Below the pieces are notes generated by a model. The model was not told the DNA's origin and made no database searches. It saw nothing but the letters and a program-made list of their open reading frames with translations. A program made the translations under genes and the position numbers. This document shows, one piece after another, positions 48,499 to 59,332 of a DNA stretch of 64,000 nucleotides. Numbering within the stretch: position 1 is the first letter of the stretch; every line of letters starts with the position of its first letter. Source of the stretch: Bagarius yarrelli (taxonomy: Eukaryota; Chordata; Actinopteri; Siluriformes; Sisoridae); NCBI GenBank assembly GCA_005784505.1, contig VCAZ01000075.1, positions 2,158,001-2,222,000 of the forward strand, given 5' to 3'.

Positions 48499-49012
48499 TT
48501 ACACTGCAGACCTCGATACTTCATTTCGATTTTTTTACTTGTCTGTCGATTTTTTTTTCTTGTCTGTTCCTTTTTTTTGTCTGATCTCTGTAGGCGGAGA
48601 GAAAAAAAGAGGAGAGCCCTAGTTGCAGCCTGAGCGAATGTAGCATTTAAAAAGTTATAAATATCTTATTTTTTATTATTGACAGGTGAAAATCCGATCT
48701 GTTTGCTTACATAACAGACATTAATGCATGTATTCAATTCATATCCCATTCATTTCCACATACGAATGAGACCTGAAACCGATCTGAAAATATCAGAATG
48801 CATGTTTTTTTTTCTGCTTACACGATTGTGGGTCATATCCCATCTGTACCACATTGGAGGAAAAAAAAACGGAATTGGGCCATTGATACATGCCGTGTAA
48901 TGCGGCCTAAGACTTGTACAGTTTGGTTTGAAATGTGGCTCAGAGCACCTTCTTCTATCTCAAATGCATTTCGGAGGACATTTACTAGTGACCAAGTGTA
49001 AATAGACCTTAG
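48499..49012 (+). mobile_element. MITE-like repeat C, longer copy
   Basis: Matches 476-715 in inverse orientation over its central 240 bp. Left end 'cgcatttacactgcagac' and the complement of the right end ('aaggtctatttacacttgg') share the core TTTACACT, consistent with worn terminal inverted repeats. The core contains 'gtgggtcatatcccatctgt'. No coding capacity. Confidence 0.5.
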
Positions 49013-49196
49013 AACAGAAGTCATGATGAGAAAAAAAAGATGGTAGATGGTGAGGCTGGGTTCTTGGGGATCGATGGGTCATCGAGGTCGAAGGGCATAA
49101 GAAAATAGCAGCTAAAACAGTCATTACGTATAAAGGTCACAATCCATCTGTTTTCTGCTGAACACCAGTCGGTAATCGTTACTTGACCCGTGTTTT
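49013..49196. other. Unassigned spacer
   Basis: A segment near 49,066-49,110 ('gatgggtcatcgaggtcg') has a weak relative at 52,415-52,455, hinting that the duplication may be larger than the aligned unit. Confidence 0.3.
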
Positions 49197-49559
49197 AAAT
49201 TGTCCTGTTTTTTGCTAGCTCTCTGTCCTGACAACGTTTAGCATTTCTCACAGGAGAAAGCAGAAAAGGTCCAGCACTCATTGCTGCCGCGTTTGAATAA
49301 AATAACAAAGAAAATAGCTTTTATGGGGGAAAAGGCTGTGAATGTTATCATTATTCAGCAGGTGAGTAAAGGATTATGGGATTTTACTGATCAATACAGA
49401 CAGTTTTAGCAGACTGGTTAGGTAATGCCATTCAGAAACATAATTCATGAGAAGAAAAAATACTCCATGGTGTATGCCAAAGACGATTAGGAAAAAAGAT
49501 AAGTAAGGAAATGAGCAAAAGAGGGAGCGAAAGAAAGAAAAATAATTTCTTAATTCATC

Positions 49560-49604
49560 TTGGCAGACGCCCTCACCCAGAGTAACTTATATTTATCCAA
49601 CTGA
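49560..49604 (-). mobile_element. SINE-A tail fragment
   Basis: 'ttggcagacgccctcaccca' then 'gagtaacttatatttatcc' is the SINE-A tail in minus orientation. It is absent from unit 2 of the duplication, so it inserted or was retained in unit 1 only. Confidence 0.5.
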
Positions 49605-49979
49605 GAAAGAAAGGTAGGAAGACTAAAAAAAAAAGAATGAAAGAAACAGAGAGAGAGAGAGAGACAGACAGAGAAACAAGACAGATAGGGAGCGAGAGAA
49701 AAAAAAAAAGAGAGAGAAAGTTAAATACTATAAAAGAGCAGGACAGCCTGAGAAGCGAGAAGAGCTTCTCATAATGCTTTTTTTTTTTCTTTATCGACAT
49801 CATCTTTATCATCTTTATCAACGTCATTATCTTCATCATCATCTTTATCGACCTCCTCCTCTTCATCGTTATCATCCTTATAGTTCAGCAGTAAAAGCAG
49901 TTTTCTGGATGAACAGGCTGCACTCACAGCTCAGATTCAATGCAGCATAATATATATATATATCTGTCTGTCTGTCTTT

Positions 49980-50930
49980 TTAAAGAGTTTGAAGACGCCT
50001 AGACATTGGTCCCATTATTGCCTGATACTGTTTTTCAGCTGTTGAAAAGTTCCTGGTCGTCTTTGACGTATTTTTGGTTTAATGATGCGCCAAATGTTCT
50101 CTATAGGTAAAAGATCTGGACTGCAGGCGTGTTAATTCAGCATTCGGACTCTTCTACTCCGAAGCCATGCTGTTGTAATAGCTGCAGTATGTGGTTTTGC
50201 ATTGTACTGCTGAAATACACAAGGAGTTCCCTGAAATAGACGTCGTCTGTAGGGAAGCATATGTTGGCCTAAAACTTTTATATATCTTTCACCATTTATA
50301 GTATCTTTTAAAACATGCAAGCTGCCCCAGACCGTATGCATTTATTTACCCCTATACCATTAAAGATGCTGGCTTTTGAACTGAACACTCATACCACATT
50401 GGAAGGTATCCCTCTGCTTTAGCCCGGAGGACATGGCGTCTGTGATTTCCAATAAGAATGTCATACTTGGACTTGTCTGATCATAGAACACTTTTCCTCT
50501 TTGAATTAGCCCAGTTTAAATGCATCTTGGCCGACAAAACACAATGGCACTACTGGACCGTGCTCATGTATGGCTTCCTTTTTGCATGATAGAGCTTTAG
50601 TGGATTGTGTTTAACAACAGTGGAACAACTTCTGGAAGTTCTCCTAGGCCCATTTGGTAATATTAATCACAGACTCATGCAGATGAGTGATACAGTGTCG
50701 TCTGAGGGCCCGAAGACCACTGGTATCCAACTGGCATCTTTGGTCTTGTCCTCTACAGACAGAGATTTCTCCAGTGTCTCTCTAAATCATTTGATGATGT
50801 TATGCACTGTAGACAATCTGATTTGCAATTTGACGTTAGGAAACATTATTTTTCCCAATCTTTTTATGCACTCTTTTACAGATTGGAGAGCCTTTGCCCA
50901 TCTTTACCTTTAAGATAAGATATATCATAA
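49980..50930 (-). pseudogene. Tc1-like transposase relic, copy 2
   Basis: Covers nearly the whole transposase on the minus strand. The N-terminal HTH and linker lie at about 50,600-50,910 (complement of 'gattggagagcctttgccca' at the start). In the middle region, VLWSD has become VL-stop-SD near 50,483. The C-terminal frame at 50,341-50,132 reads VWGSLHVLKDTINGERYIKV, LFQGTPCVFQQYNAKPHTA and ITTAWLRSRRVRMLN. The family motif is FQQDNAKPHTA, so the second catalytic Asp is Tyr here. The C-terminus (IENIWR type) follows at about 50,060-50,110. Stops and frameshifts throughout. Confidence 0.85.
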
Positions 50931-51321
50931 GATATACCTTTATTCGTTCCACATTGGGGGAAATTTCCTAATCTTGTTACAGACCTGATGTCAATTAATT
51001 TAATTTCTGTGCGTCTCTGCACCACTTTAACTGAAAACCTCGTTAATATTAGAAAATAATGGCCAATTTACTGTCGAGTCAGCTAAAGATAATGGTCGTG
51101 TCATAAACATCGTGTCCCGGTTTTGAAAATGAATGTCCACAGCAACTTACTAACGCTCCAGTGACAGGGTTGTACTCTGTCAACCGTAGAGTGGGACAGA
51201 GGTCATCGCCAGGTCTGAAAGAGGTGCCATTTCGTCTGCATCAATAGCTTGTTTGCACTCACGTGATTCTGTTGACTAGTAAAATTCAAATAAAAAAAAA
51301 ATGACTGGAAGACTGGAAGAG

Positions 51322-51786
51322 TAAATTGTCCTGTTTTTTTGCTAGCATCTGTTAAATCGCTCTCTGTCCTGACAGCATTATTCACAGGAGAAAGCAAAAA
51401 AAAGGTCCAGGACTTGAATTTTATGTAAAAAGGCTGTGAATGTTATCGTTATTCAGCAGGTGAGTAAAGGATTATGGGATTTTACTGATCAATACAGACA
51501 GTTTTAGCAGACTGGTTGGTAAACGCCATTCAGAAACATAATTCATGGTCAGAAAAGAAAAAATACTCCATGGTGCACATACTGTACACCAAAAACAACT
51601 CAGACAAAAGAACCTAAAAAGAGAATGTGAGAAAAACCAGGAGGAAGATAAAAACAAGACAAATAGGGAACGAGAGAAAAAAGCCAAGCACTGTAAAAGA
51701 GCAAGACGGCATGCCAGTGCAAAGTTTTTCTTTATTTTTATTTGTTTTTAAGGTTCAAGTTAAGTCCATCATCTTTATCGACCACA

Positions 51787-51833
<47 letters not shown>

Positions 51834-52225
51834 TGACTCAAAACATTAATTTACTTCACTATTCATTTCTGTGCCGCTCTTTTACTTATCAGACTCCTAG
51901 AGACAAAACCTTTCTGCTAAAAACCTCATTTGCATTAGGAAATAATAGCTAATTCACTGTCGAGTCAGCTGAAGCTAAAGGTATAACAACGGTCAGCACT
52001 TCACAAAATGAATGACAGCAGACAGAGGAAATGTCCGCAGAAGCTCAGTAACGTTTCAGTGACGAGGTCGTACTCGGTCAACCGTAGAGCGAGACGCAGG
52101 TCAACGCCAAGTCTGAAAGAGGTGCCATTTTGTCATTGGCTTGGTTGCAGTTGCGTAATTCTGTTGACACGTAAAATTCAAGTGGAGGACAGTATAAAGT
52201 AAAAAAAATGATTGGAAGACATGGA
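51322..52225 (+). repeat. Tandem duplication, unit 2 (uninterrupted)
   Basis: About 904 bp. Begins 'aaattgtcctgtttttttgc', follows unit 1 block by block and ends near 'atgattggaagacatgg' (unit 1: 'atgactggaagactgg'). Its AT/CA simple stretch (51,788-51,833) sits where unit 1 carries the Tc1 insertion. Copies are diverged, so the duplication is not recent. Confidence 0.75.
51788..51833 (+). repeat. (CA)n(TA)n compound microsatellite
   Basis: About 15 CA units directly followed by about 8 TA units. Confidence 0.95.
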
Positions 52226-52690
52226 GGTAAGTTCAAATTCTGGTTTTATAACAGTATATTAACAAAAATTCAAATACTGTATTTTGGACATGATTTGAAC
52301 ACATTTTTGACAGTAGATATAAGCAACTATCTTTTCCTCCAGATATCCTTCTACTCCCAAAAACAGATAAAAGCGTAGAAAAGAATGAATGCATGCAATT
52401 TCTTTGTCAGTTGATGGGTCACCGACCTCGGCCTAAGGAGATCAACAATAGCAACCATTTTTTTGCATGCATTTCGATTAACAAACACTCAACACTGCTG
52501 CTTTACTTCACTGCATAAGGTTAACCACTCTCAAAGATCTGCTGAAAATTGATTGGAACTCAGTGTTACTGCATGGTAGGGTAACTTTTTATTTATGTAT
52601 GCTTGTATTTTGTATAATTAGCTACAGACACTATTTGTTTCAGATTGATACATGAACTCTAAATAAAGTGATCGAGTTGATTAATGCAGG
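52226..52690. other. Unassigned non-coding DNA
   Basis: Nothing recognised. Confidence 0.4.
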
Positions 52691-52970
52691 GCTTATAATC
52701 GGATTTGATCTTTTCAACAGCTGTACGGCATGTCATTACGTGATTCGTACATCATTGCACATGCGCAGAACTTTCTAGTGTCACTTTTAATCTGATAAAG
52801 TGTCTACATCTCCTCTCAAATAAATAAGGAAAGGTTTAAACCCTTACAACAGAATTTTAATCAACTTTGACCAATTTATTCTGATTAACAGGTTTACATG
52901 TCATCTCATTGTGCTTACAGTCCTGTTACAATCTGATTATTAGGCTCCATGTAAACACAGCTAATATTAA
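52691..52970 (+). mobile_element. MITE-like element with AATCGGATT-type ends
   Basis: Left end 'gcttataatcggattt'; the complement of the right end is 'gcctaataatcagattg', an imperfect terminal inverted repeat. The interior has 'acatgcgcagaactttctag' and no coding capacity. The pattern fits a fish non-autonomous DNA transposon; no second copy is present here. Confidence 0.4.
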
Positions 52971-53170
52971 GTGTAATCTATTGTTTTAAATAAAGTTACA
53001 TAAACTTAACTATCTGCACACATGAGCGGTATCCGACTCTGCTCCTCCCAACCACATACGCATGGTTTTCAAGCCAATTTTCCAGAAATGTTATATTTTT
53101 CTCGGTTTCCCATTTTGTGCATCTTTCAAATGTACAACCGTTCACTTTGTCCAGCTGAATGAGGTCATGC

Positions 53171-53322
53171 ATTGTAATTAAGGTGTTGGACTGCTGATCA
53201 GAAGATCTTGGGTTTAATTCTAAGCCACCACTGGGCCCCTAACTAGGAGCCCTAACCCTTAACTGCTCATTTGAATAAATAAGTAAAATGTATGTTTCTT
53301 TAAATAAGACAGAAATGTAAAT
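53171..53322 (+). mobile_element. SINE-A copy, diverged
   Basis: Contains 'ttaaggtgttggactgctga', 'tcagaagatcttgggtttaa', 'ccaccactgggcccctaact', 'cttaactgctcatttg' and a worn tail ending 'gacagaaatgtaaat'. Confidence 0.65.
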
Positions 53323-53360
53323 AGTGTATAAGTTAAATGTATAGTCGTGTGTTTTACAAC

Positions 53361-53379
53361 GGGGTGGGGGGTGGGGGGG
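53361..53379 (+). repeat. G-rich run
   Basis: GGGGTGGGGGGTGGGGGGG: 17 G in 19 bases, able to supply four G-triplets for a quadruplex. Confidence 0.9.
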
Positions 53380-53659
53380 TTTAAACAAACTTCTGTGTCT
53401 GTTTGCTAAATGTCTTGATTATCAGTGTAAAAAAATATGGCCAGACTTCACACTTTTTTTTGTTTCCAGAGACTGAAGTGTAAAATTTGTTCTATTTTTT
53501 TTATCTACCATCTGTTGGTGCACCTGTAAACATCTCGGGATTCAATAGTTACGTGCAAATATTTACATGTTTAATTCCTGTTTCTCTGCGATTTACACTG
53601 GAATACTATAGACTCAGGCAACTTGTTCAGCTTGCTAAAATGCTAATGTATGTATCATT

Positions 53660-53853
53660 TATTTATCTTTTATACCCGCTTATTCCCTAATTCTGGGTCA
53701 CGGGGATCTGCTGGAGTCCAGCTGTCTCTGAAAGGGCGAATAACAGAAGGGATACACCCTGGACAGGTCGCCAGTCCATCACAGGGCCACACACACAAAC
53801 TCTTAATTTAGAATCACCAATCAACCTAACATACATGTTTTTGGACTGTGGGA
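53660..53853 (-). mobile_element. SINE-B copy, head truncated
   Basis: Contains 'tatacccgcttattccctaa', 'cggggatctgctggagtcca', 'gacaggtcgccagtccatca', 'ttagaatcaccaatcaacct' and 'catgtttttggactgtggga', then stops. Confidence 0.8.
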
Positions 53854-54160
53854 AAATTTTAATTCAGATTCAGTTATTCCAATGTTTCTTGGCTCTTTTT
53901 GTAATTGTTGCAGATTTACAGACTGCATTTTGTCGCAAAAAATGCTTTACATGGTTCTTACGCTAATTTTATAGGCAAAAAGGAGATGTTAGCGTATTAG
54001 CACATCTTTAAAATAAGAAATGAGAAAGTGTGTCAGGCAACATATGCGTTATGATTTACTTTTTACCAGTCCGTAACGTTGAAGGCGAAAAAAATAATTG
54101 ATCGCATTTATATCATTTTTAACAATCAATTATTGGATATTGATTAATGATGCCTGTCTT

Positions 54161-54314
54161 TTAGCAGACACCCTTACATAGACTGACCCTCTACAGCAGT
54201 TGAGGGTTGAGGGTCTTGTTCAAGGGTCTCAGCAGTGGCGGCTTAGTGATGCTTGGAATTGAACTCTTAGATTTTCAAGGAAAAGTCCAACACTTTAACC
54301 ACGGGGCTACAGTA
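54161..54314 (-). mobile_element. SINE-A copy
   Basis: Contains 'ttagcagacacccttacata', 'gggtcttgttcaagggtctc', 'agcagtggcggcttagtgat', 'ggaattgaactcttag' and 'agtccaacactttaaccacg'. Confidence 0.75.
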
Positions 54315-54589
54315 CCATTCAGCTATTTATGACAACACATGGATGTACATGTGACGCACAATGTGAATGCATGTCACACGCTATTTAAACCGTTCAAACC
54401 AGCGCTGCCACTTGCATGTCTCTGTTTAAGAGCCCAAAGAAACCCGGGTTAACAACGTCTGCCACCGGTGCTGTTGACCTACAGGGTGCCGGCGGAAATT
54501 GGGCTACTGTTGGTCAAAAGAAGAAGAGGAGGAAAATGTGTGAATAGACAGAAAGAGAGGAAGAAAGGCAAAAGTGTATGACTGAGAAT

Positions 54590-55196
54590 AGGGATTCTGA
54601 ATGTTGTGACAATGACAGGGAAAGTTAGAGAGTTAATATGATGGAAAGAAGAAAGGTAGATATATTATTGTGTGTACAGGAGACCAGATGGAAGGGTAGC
54701 AAGGCTCGTAGTATTGGATTGTTGTTTTATCATGGTGTGGATAGGAAAAGAAGTAGGGTAGGGGTGATCCTGAAAGAGGGGTTTGTTAAGAATGTTCTGG
54801 AGGTAAAAAGTGTGTCAGACAGGTTGACGAGTCTGAAGTTAGAAATTGAAGGGTTGATGGTGAATGTTGTATGTGGTTAAGCCCCAGAAGTAGGTTGTGA
54901 GTTAGAAGAGAAAGGGAGGTTCTGGCATGAGTTAGATGAGGTAATTGTGAGTATTCCCAGAGGAGAAAGAGTAGTGATAGGCGCAGACTTTATTGGACAT
55001 GTTGGTGAGTGGAACAGAGGTAATGAGGAAGTGTTGGGCAGGTTTGGAGTCAGGGAAAGGAACAGTGATGGACAGATGATAGCAGGCTTTGCTAAGAGGA
55101 TGGAGATGGCTGTAGTAAATACTGTTTTCCAGAAGAGAGAGTAGCATATGGTGACCTGGAAGAGGGAAGGAAGGAGCACACAGGTAGATTACATCT
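54590..55196 (+). pseudogene. LINE endonuclease domain, broken
   Basis: Apurinic-endonuclease-like domain. VDILLCVQETRWKGSKA (54,650-54,700) keeps the catalytic Glu of QETRW. NVVCG is followed by TAA at 54,878-54,880 where the family has Tyr (GYAP). VVIGADFIGHVGEW (54,970-55,010) has Ile in place of the active-site Asn of DFN. A second stop lies at 55,142-55,144. STQVDYI at about 55,175-55,195 is followed immediately by a stop. The domain carries catalytic damage as well as nonsense changes. Confidence 0.8.
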
Positions 55197-55797
55197 AATG
55201 AAGCGATCTGAAAAGGTTAGTGATTGTATAGTTGTGGTGAACAGCATAGAATGGTGGTGTGTAGGATGTTGGTCTGGAAGAAGAGGCTATTGACAGTCGG
55301 TTAGTGTTTCTAGATAAAGCACTAGATGAAGAGGGAGACAGGGAGAAAGGTGCTGGGTGTGTCATATGGAAAGAGGAAAGAAGATAAGGAGACTTGGTGG
55401 TGAAGTGAAGAAGGTTAGAATAGTATACAGAGGAAGAGTTTAGCAAAAAAAACCTGGGACATGGAAAGGACTGAGCATACAAGGATTCGTGGCACAGAGT
55501 GAAAAGGTGGGTGGCTAAGGCCAAGCAGAAGGCATATGTTGAGTTGTACACTAGGTTGGACAGTAAAGAAGGAGAGAAGGACTTGTATAGTTTAGCAAAG
55601 CAGAGCGATCGAGATTGAAAGGATATACAGCACGATAGGGTTATTAAGGATCAAGATGGAAAGGTACTCACAAGTGAGGAGAGTGTACAGGGAAGATGAA
55701 AGGAGTACTTTGTTGATAAGTGTTGATAAATGAGGAAAATAAGTGGGAAAAAAGGGTAGTAAAATAATGTGTAGCAGGACGTTCAAAAAATTTGTAA

Positions 55798-56600
55798 ATG
55801 CGGAACGCTTTGAAGAAGATGAAAAGAGGAAAGGTGGTTGGGCCAGATGAAATACTGGTGGAGGTGTGGAAATGTCTAGGAGAGGCAGCAGTGGAATTTC
55901 TCACTGGATTGTTTAACAGGATTTTAGTGATTGAGAAGATGCCTGAGGAATGGAGGAGGTGTGTACTGGTGGCTAAGAACAAGGGTGATGTGCAGAGTTG
56001 CAACAACTACAGAGGAATAAAGTTGATAAGTCATACAATGAAGGTATGGGAAAGAGTAGTGGAAGCTAGGTTAAGGAGTGTAGTAGGTAACTGTGAGCAG
56101 CAGTATGGCTTTATGCCCAGAAAGAGCACTACAGATGCAATCTTTGCTCTGAGAATGCTGATGGAGAAGTACAGAGATGGTCGTAGGGAGCTGCATTGTG
56201 TTTTTTTAGACCTGGAGAAAGCATATGACAGGGTAGCAGGAGAAGAGCTGTGGAAGCATGAGGAAGTCAGGAATAGCAGAGAAGTATGTCAGGGTGGTGC
56301 AGGCTATGTATAAGAGGAGCAGGACAGTGGTGAGGTGTGCAGTAGGTCAGAGAAGTTCAAAGTGGAGGTGGGACCGCTTCAGGGATGAGCTCTGAGCCCC
56401 TTCTTGTTTGCTGTGGTGATGGATTGGGTGACAGACAAGGTCAGACAGGAATCTCCTTGGACGATGATGTTTGCAGATGACATTGTGATCTGTAGTGAAA
56501 GCAAGGAGCAGGTGGAGGAAAACCTGGAGAGGTGGAGGTTTGCTCTGGAGAGAAGAGGAATGAAAGTCAATCGTAGCAAGACATGTGAGTACATGTGTTT
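55798..56600 (+). pseudogene. LINE reverse transcriptase domain, broken
   Basis: First frame (55,798-56,313) reads KKMKRGKVVGPDEI, VEVWKCLGEAAVEF, MPEEWRRCVLVAKNKGD, NNYRGIKLISHTMKVWERVV, EQQYGFMPRKSTTDAIFAL, and CVFLDLEKAYDRV, which is motif A with its catalytic Asp. It shifts frame after EELW. The second frame (56,404-56,697) reads SPWTMMFADDIVICS, the FADD catalytic motif, then ERWRFALERRGMKVNRSKT with an extra Cys before EYMC. Residues of the active site survive, but the frame is broken between motifs A and C. Confidence 0.85.
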
Positions 56601-56910
56601 GAATGAAAGGGAGGGAAGTGAAACAGTAAGATTACAGGGTGAAGATGTAACGAAGGTACAGACTGAGGTGGTTTGGATATGTACAGAGGAGGAATAGTGA
56701 ATATACTGGAAGGAGGATGTTAGAAATGAAGCTATCAGGCAAAAGGCAAAGAGGAAGACCAAAGAGAGGTATATGGATGCAATAAACGAGGACATGACGT
56801 TAGTGGGTGTGAGTGAAGAGGATGTAGGTAGAGAATAGGGGTAGGTGGAGACAGGTGATTCGCTGTGGCGACCCCTAAAAGATAACAGCCGAAAAGAAAA
56901 CAAGAAGAAT

Positions 56911-57681
56911 TACATTCAAGTCACTATGACGCTGAGGTCGGTTGCATATAGGGCTGTCACAAGCCACAACATTTGAATTCTGTTTGCTACACATGCGACT
57001 TGACTGCGTTTTATTATCACATTCGTTTTATAAAATTTAAAATAACATTTATTTTATAAAATTAACTGAGGTGGAAATGACAAGAGTACGACAAATAGTG
57101 AGATACACTGTGGTGGACTTGTTCTAGGGTAGGTCTTAAAAGGCTAGAAGCAGAGAGTGACTCAGCTGGTTCAGGTCTATGATCATCCAGGGGGTTCTTC
57201 CTTACACAGGGAGAAATGATCAACTCATAAAACACTTGCAATTAAGGGGCAGTGCCATAAATAACTATGCAAGGTGTGGAGAACACTTACTTCCAAATAT
57301 ATTTTACTTCTTTAATTCACAAGGAATCTTTTCCTTAAAAAAACCCAAACCTTTTTTTTCTTCTGAGACCTCGTTCATTACCAGTGATAAGAAAAATATA
57401 TCTTTTACTTCCATATTACGCCGTAATAAAACGGAGACCAGGGATTTCACGCCACATTAATAAGTGTGAAAATTTGAGCAAAAAGAAAAAAAGAAAATTA
57501 GTCGTTCAGGCCAAAAATGAGATTTGTCAAAGCGTCACAAAGGTGAAGTCGGATAAAACTTTGGGTTTTATATGACTTAATAGTATATATAATAAACCAG
57601 AAGCAAGCTGTTTAAATCATGGATGGGAAATAAAACACAGCTGGAGTATCTGAAAGAAAGTTTTATGATGTTACCTATAAA
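56911..57681. other. Unassigned non-coding DNA
   Basis: Nothing recognised; a 93-codon frame at 57,179-57,460 has no motif. Confidence 0.4.
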
Positions 57682-58510
57682 TAGGGTTGTAAAATTCTGG
57701 GAAATTTCCAGGCTTTAAACTTTCTATCGGAATTAATAGGAATAAAAAGAGAATTTGAAAAAATTGCATGTACGAGTGTTTAGTCCAATTATTGCAGAAT
57801 TTCAATCATACGCACACAACACTCGGCATGTACTGCATACCTCTATAATATTTACCCATAATTCCATGTTTAAAATATATATGATTAATGTAAATAAATT
57901 GCTTTTATGTCGGTTTGTGATCAAAACAAATGTTTATATTTGTTTGTATGTAGAGTTTATATAAAATTTACCCAAATATCTAAATGATTCAAATAAATGG
58001 CTATGAATTACAACTTATTCTCAATTCTTCCATAGAAATTAACCCAAAATCTTCTGCTTCCCTGCAACCGTACCTATAGATCAGGAAAAGCACAAAGTTT
58101 CTAACATGCACTATTATAAACATGCACTAACAGCAACGCCTGTCATTCCCTTGAAGTAATTCTGAATTTTAAGTTGTACAGATTATTTTTATGCGCTAAT
58201 GCTCTAATAATAATATTCTTATTACAAATGATCAATAAGTTTACATTTCCAGCATTTGGCAGACACCCTTATCCAGAGCGACTTACGTTTATCTCTATTA
58301 TACAACTGAGCAATTGGGGGTTAAGGGCCTTGTTCAGGGGCCCTAAGTCGGTCCACTAAGCCACCACTTTTCCATGTTGATCTGTAAACATTTTATAGGG
58401 GAAGTGGCTACAGTACAGTAAGTATCATTTAGGTGGGTTGCGTAAATTTTTTGGGAAAAAATGGAAACTTCATCCTGAAAATTTTGTAAAAGTTAGAAAT
58501 TTACCAGGAA
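57682..58510. repeat. Possible hAT-type non-autonomous element
   Basis: Left part 'agggttgtaaaattctggga', 'aatttccaggctttaaac'; right part 'gggttgcgtaaattttttgg', 'tagaaatttaccaggaattt'. The two parts are related in wording and flank 550 bp of AT-rich sequence plus a SINE-A. Resembles a fish element beginning with GGGTTGCAAA. Boundaries are approximate. Confidence 0.35.
58241..58368 (-). mobile_element. SINE-A copy, internal deletion
   Basis: Contains 'ttacatttccagcatttggc', 'agacacccttatccagagcg', 'acttacgtttatctctatta', 'tacaactgagcaattggggg' and 'ggccttgttcaggggccct'. It then skips to 'ccactaagccaccact'. Confidence 0.78.
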
Positions 58511-59208
58511 TTTATGGACGCTCACAGAAATATATTTGAATTATTATGAAATTTGAAGAAATAGGGAAATGAGCAGAAATACAAAGTTTAATGTTAGGGT
58601 ACATGTCTGCCTAAAACGTGTGGAAACTGCTTTCTCGTTCTTTTCAACGTGCTCGGCGTATGTCATTGCTAAAAAAAATTCAGCAATAGATTTTCACCTT
58701 TTCTGTAGCTGAAAAAACAAAATACACAATGAGCTGCTTTACTATTTCTCAGCTGAGGTTTCAGTGTAAAGGAAAAATTCAGAAAGCTGATTGGTCGCTT
58801 CTTGTCACATGACTTGTGGTGCGCTTGTGGCATTCCTAAAAGTGGTTTTATTTCACTGCAGCACAGACACATCTACATCCGAAATAACAAACTTAAGCAT
58901 GCCAAAGCTGGATATGTGAACAGCCACTTGACATTTGTGAGTAAAAAAAAAAAAAAGTTTGTGATCTATTCTGGAAATATTTAGCCCTTTGTAAGCCAGA
59001 TAAAATAAAAATACTTAAGCACTACGAAAGTCTACTTTTATTGAAGCAATGCATTATAGTACTATTGCAGTGTGTGACATAGGATAAGGACATAACCAGT
59101 AGTCTAGATGATCTGACGTAACACAATCGTTGAAAGCTTTATTGCCTTCTTGTGTGTAAATCTGGCAGCCCAAATAAAGTGGTTTTTTTAGTGTAAAGGC
59201 TTAAATAG
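58511..59208. other. Unassigned non-coding DNA
   Basis: Nothing recognised. Confidence 0.4.
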
Positions 59209-59332
59209 CTCATCCTCTATACCCGCTTATTGCCTAATTCGGGGCCACAGGGATCTGCTGGATTCTATCCCTGCTGTCTCTGATAGGGCAAAAGGGGTAC
59301 ACCCTCGACAGGTCACCAGTCATCACAGGGCA
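59209..59332 (-). mobile_element. SINE-B copy, truncated
   Basis: Only the tail half: 'cctctatacccgcttattgc', 'cagggatctgctggattcta', 'tacaccctcgacaggtcacc', 'agtcatcacagggca'. Confidence 0.75.

Larger units (their letters stand above)
49197..51321 (+). repeat. Tandem duplication, unit 1 (interrupted)
   Basis: Unit 1 shares with unit 2 'aattgtcctgttttttgcta', 'tattcagcaggtgagtaaag', 'ggattatgggattttactga', 'tcaatacagacagttttagc', 'gccattcagaaacataattc', a purine-rich block, an AT-rich simple stretch, 'actgtcgagtcagcta', 'tctgaaagaggtgccatttc' and 'gattctgttgac'. About 1 kb of Tc1-like sequence splits it at the AT stretch near 49,950-49,975. Confidence 0.75.
54415..56910 (+). mobile_element. 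RTE-type LINE, decayed, nearly end to end
   Basis: About 2.5 kb. It comprises a 5' leader ('gtctgccaccggtgctgttg'), an endonuclease domain (about 54,590-55,200), a degraded linker (55,200-55,790), a reverse transcriptase (55,798-56,600), and a C-terminal end fused directly after an internal deletion near 56,658. The 3' UTR is 'gctgtggcgacccctaaaag'. It shares its C-terminal segment with 25,180-25,432. Intact relatives are often annotated in fish as craniofacial-development-protein-2-like because of the endonuclease. Stops and frameshifts make it immobile. Confidence 0.85.

Noticed and set aside
49573..49875. 100-codon minus-strand ORF
   Set aside because: Met/Lys/Ile and Ser/Leu/Phe low complexity from purine- and GAT-rich simple sequence inside the duplication.
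55195..56903. Minus-strand ORFs of 64-174 codons
   Set aside because: Antisense shadows of the RTE-type LINE, purine-rich on the plus strand and so Ser/Leu-rich on the minus.
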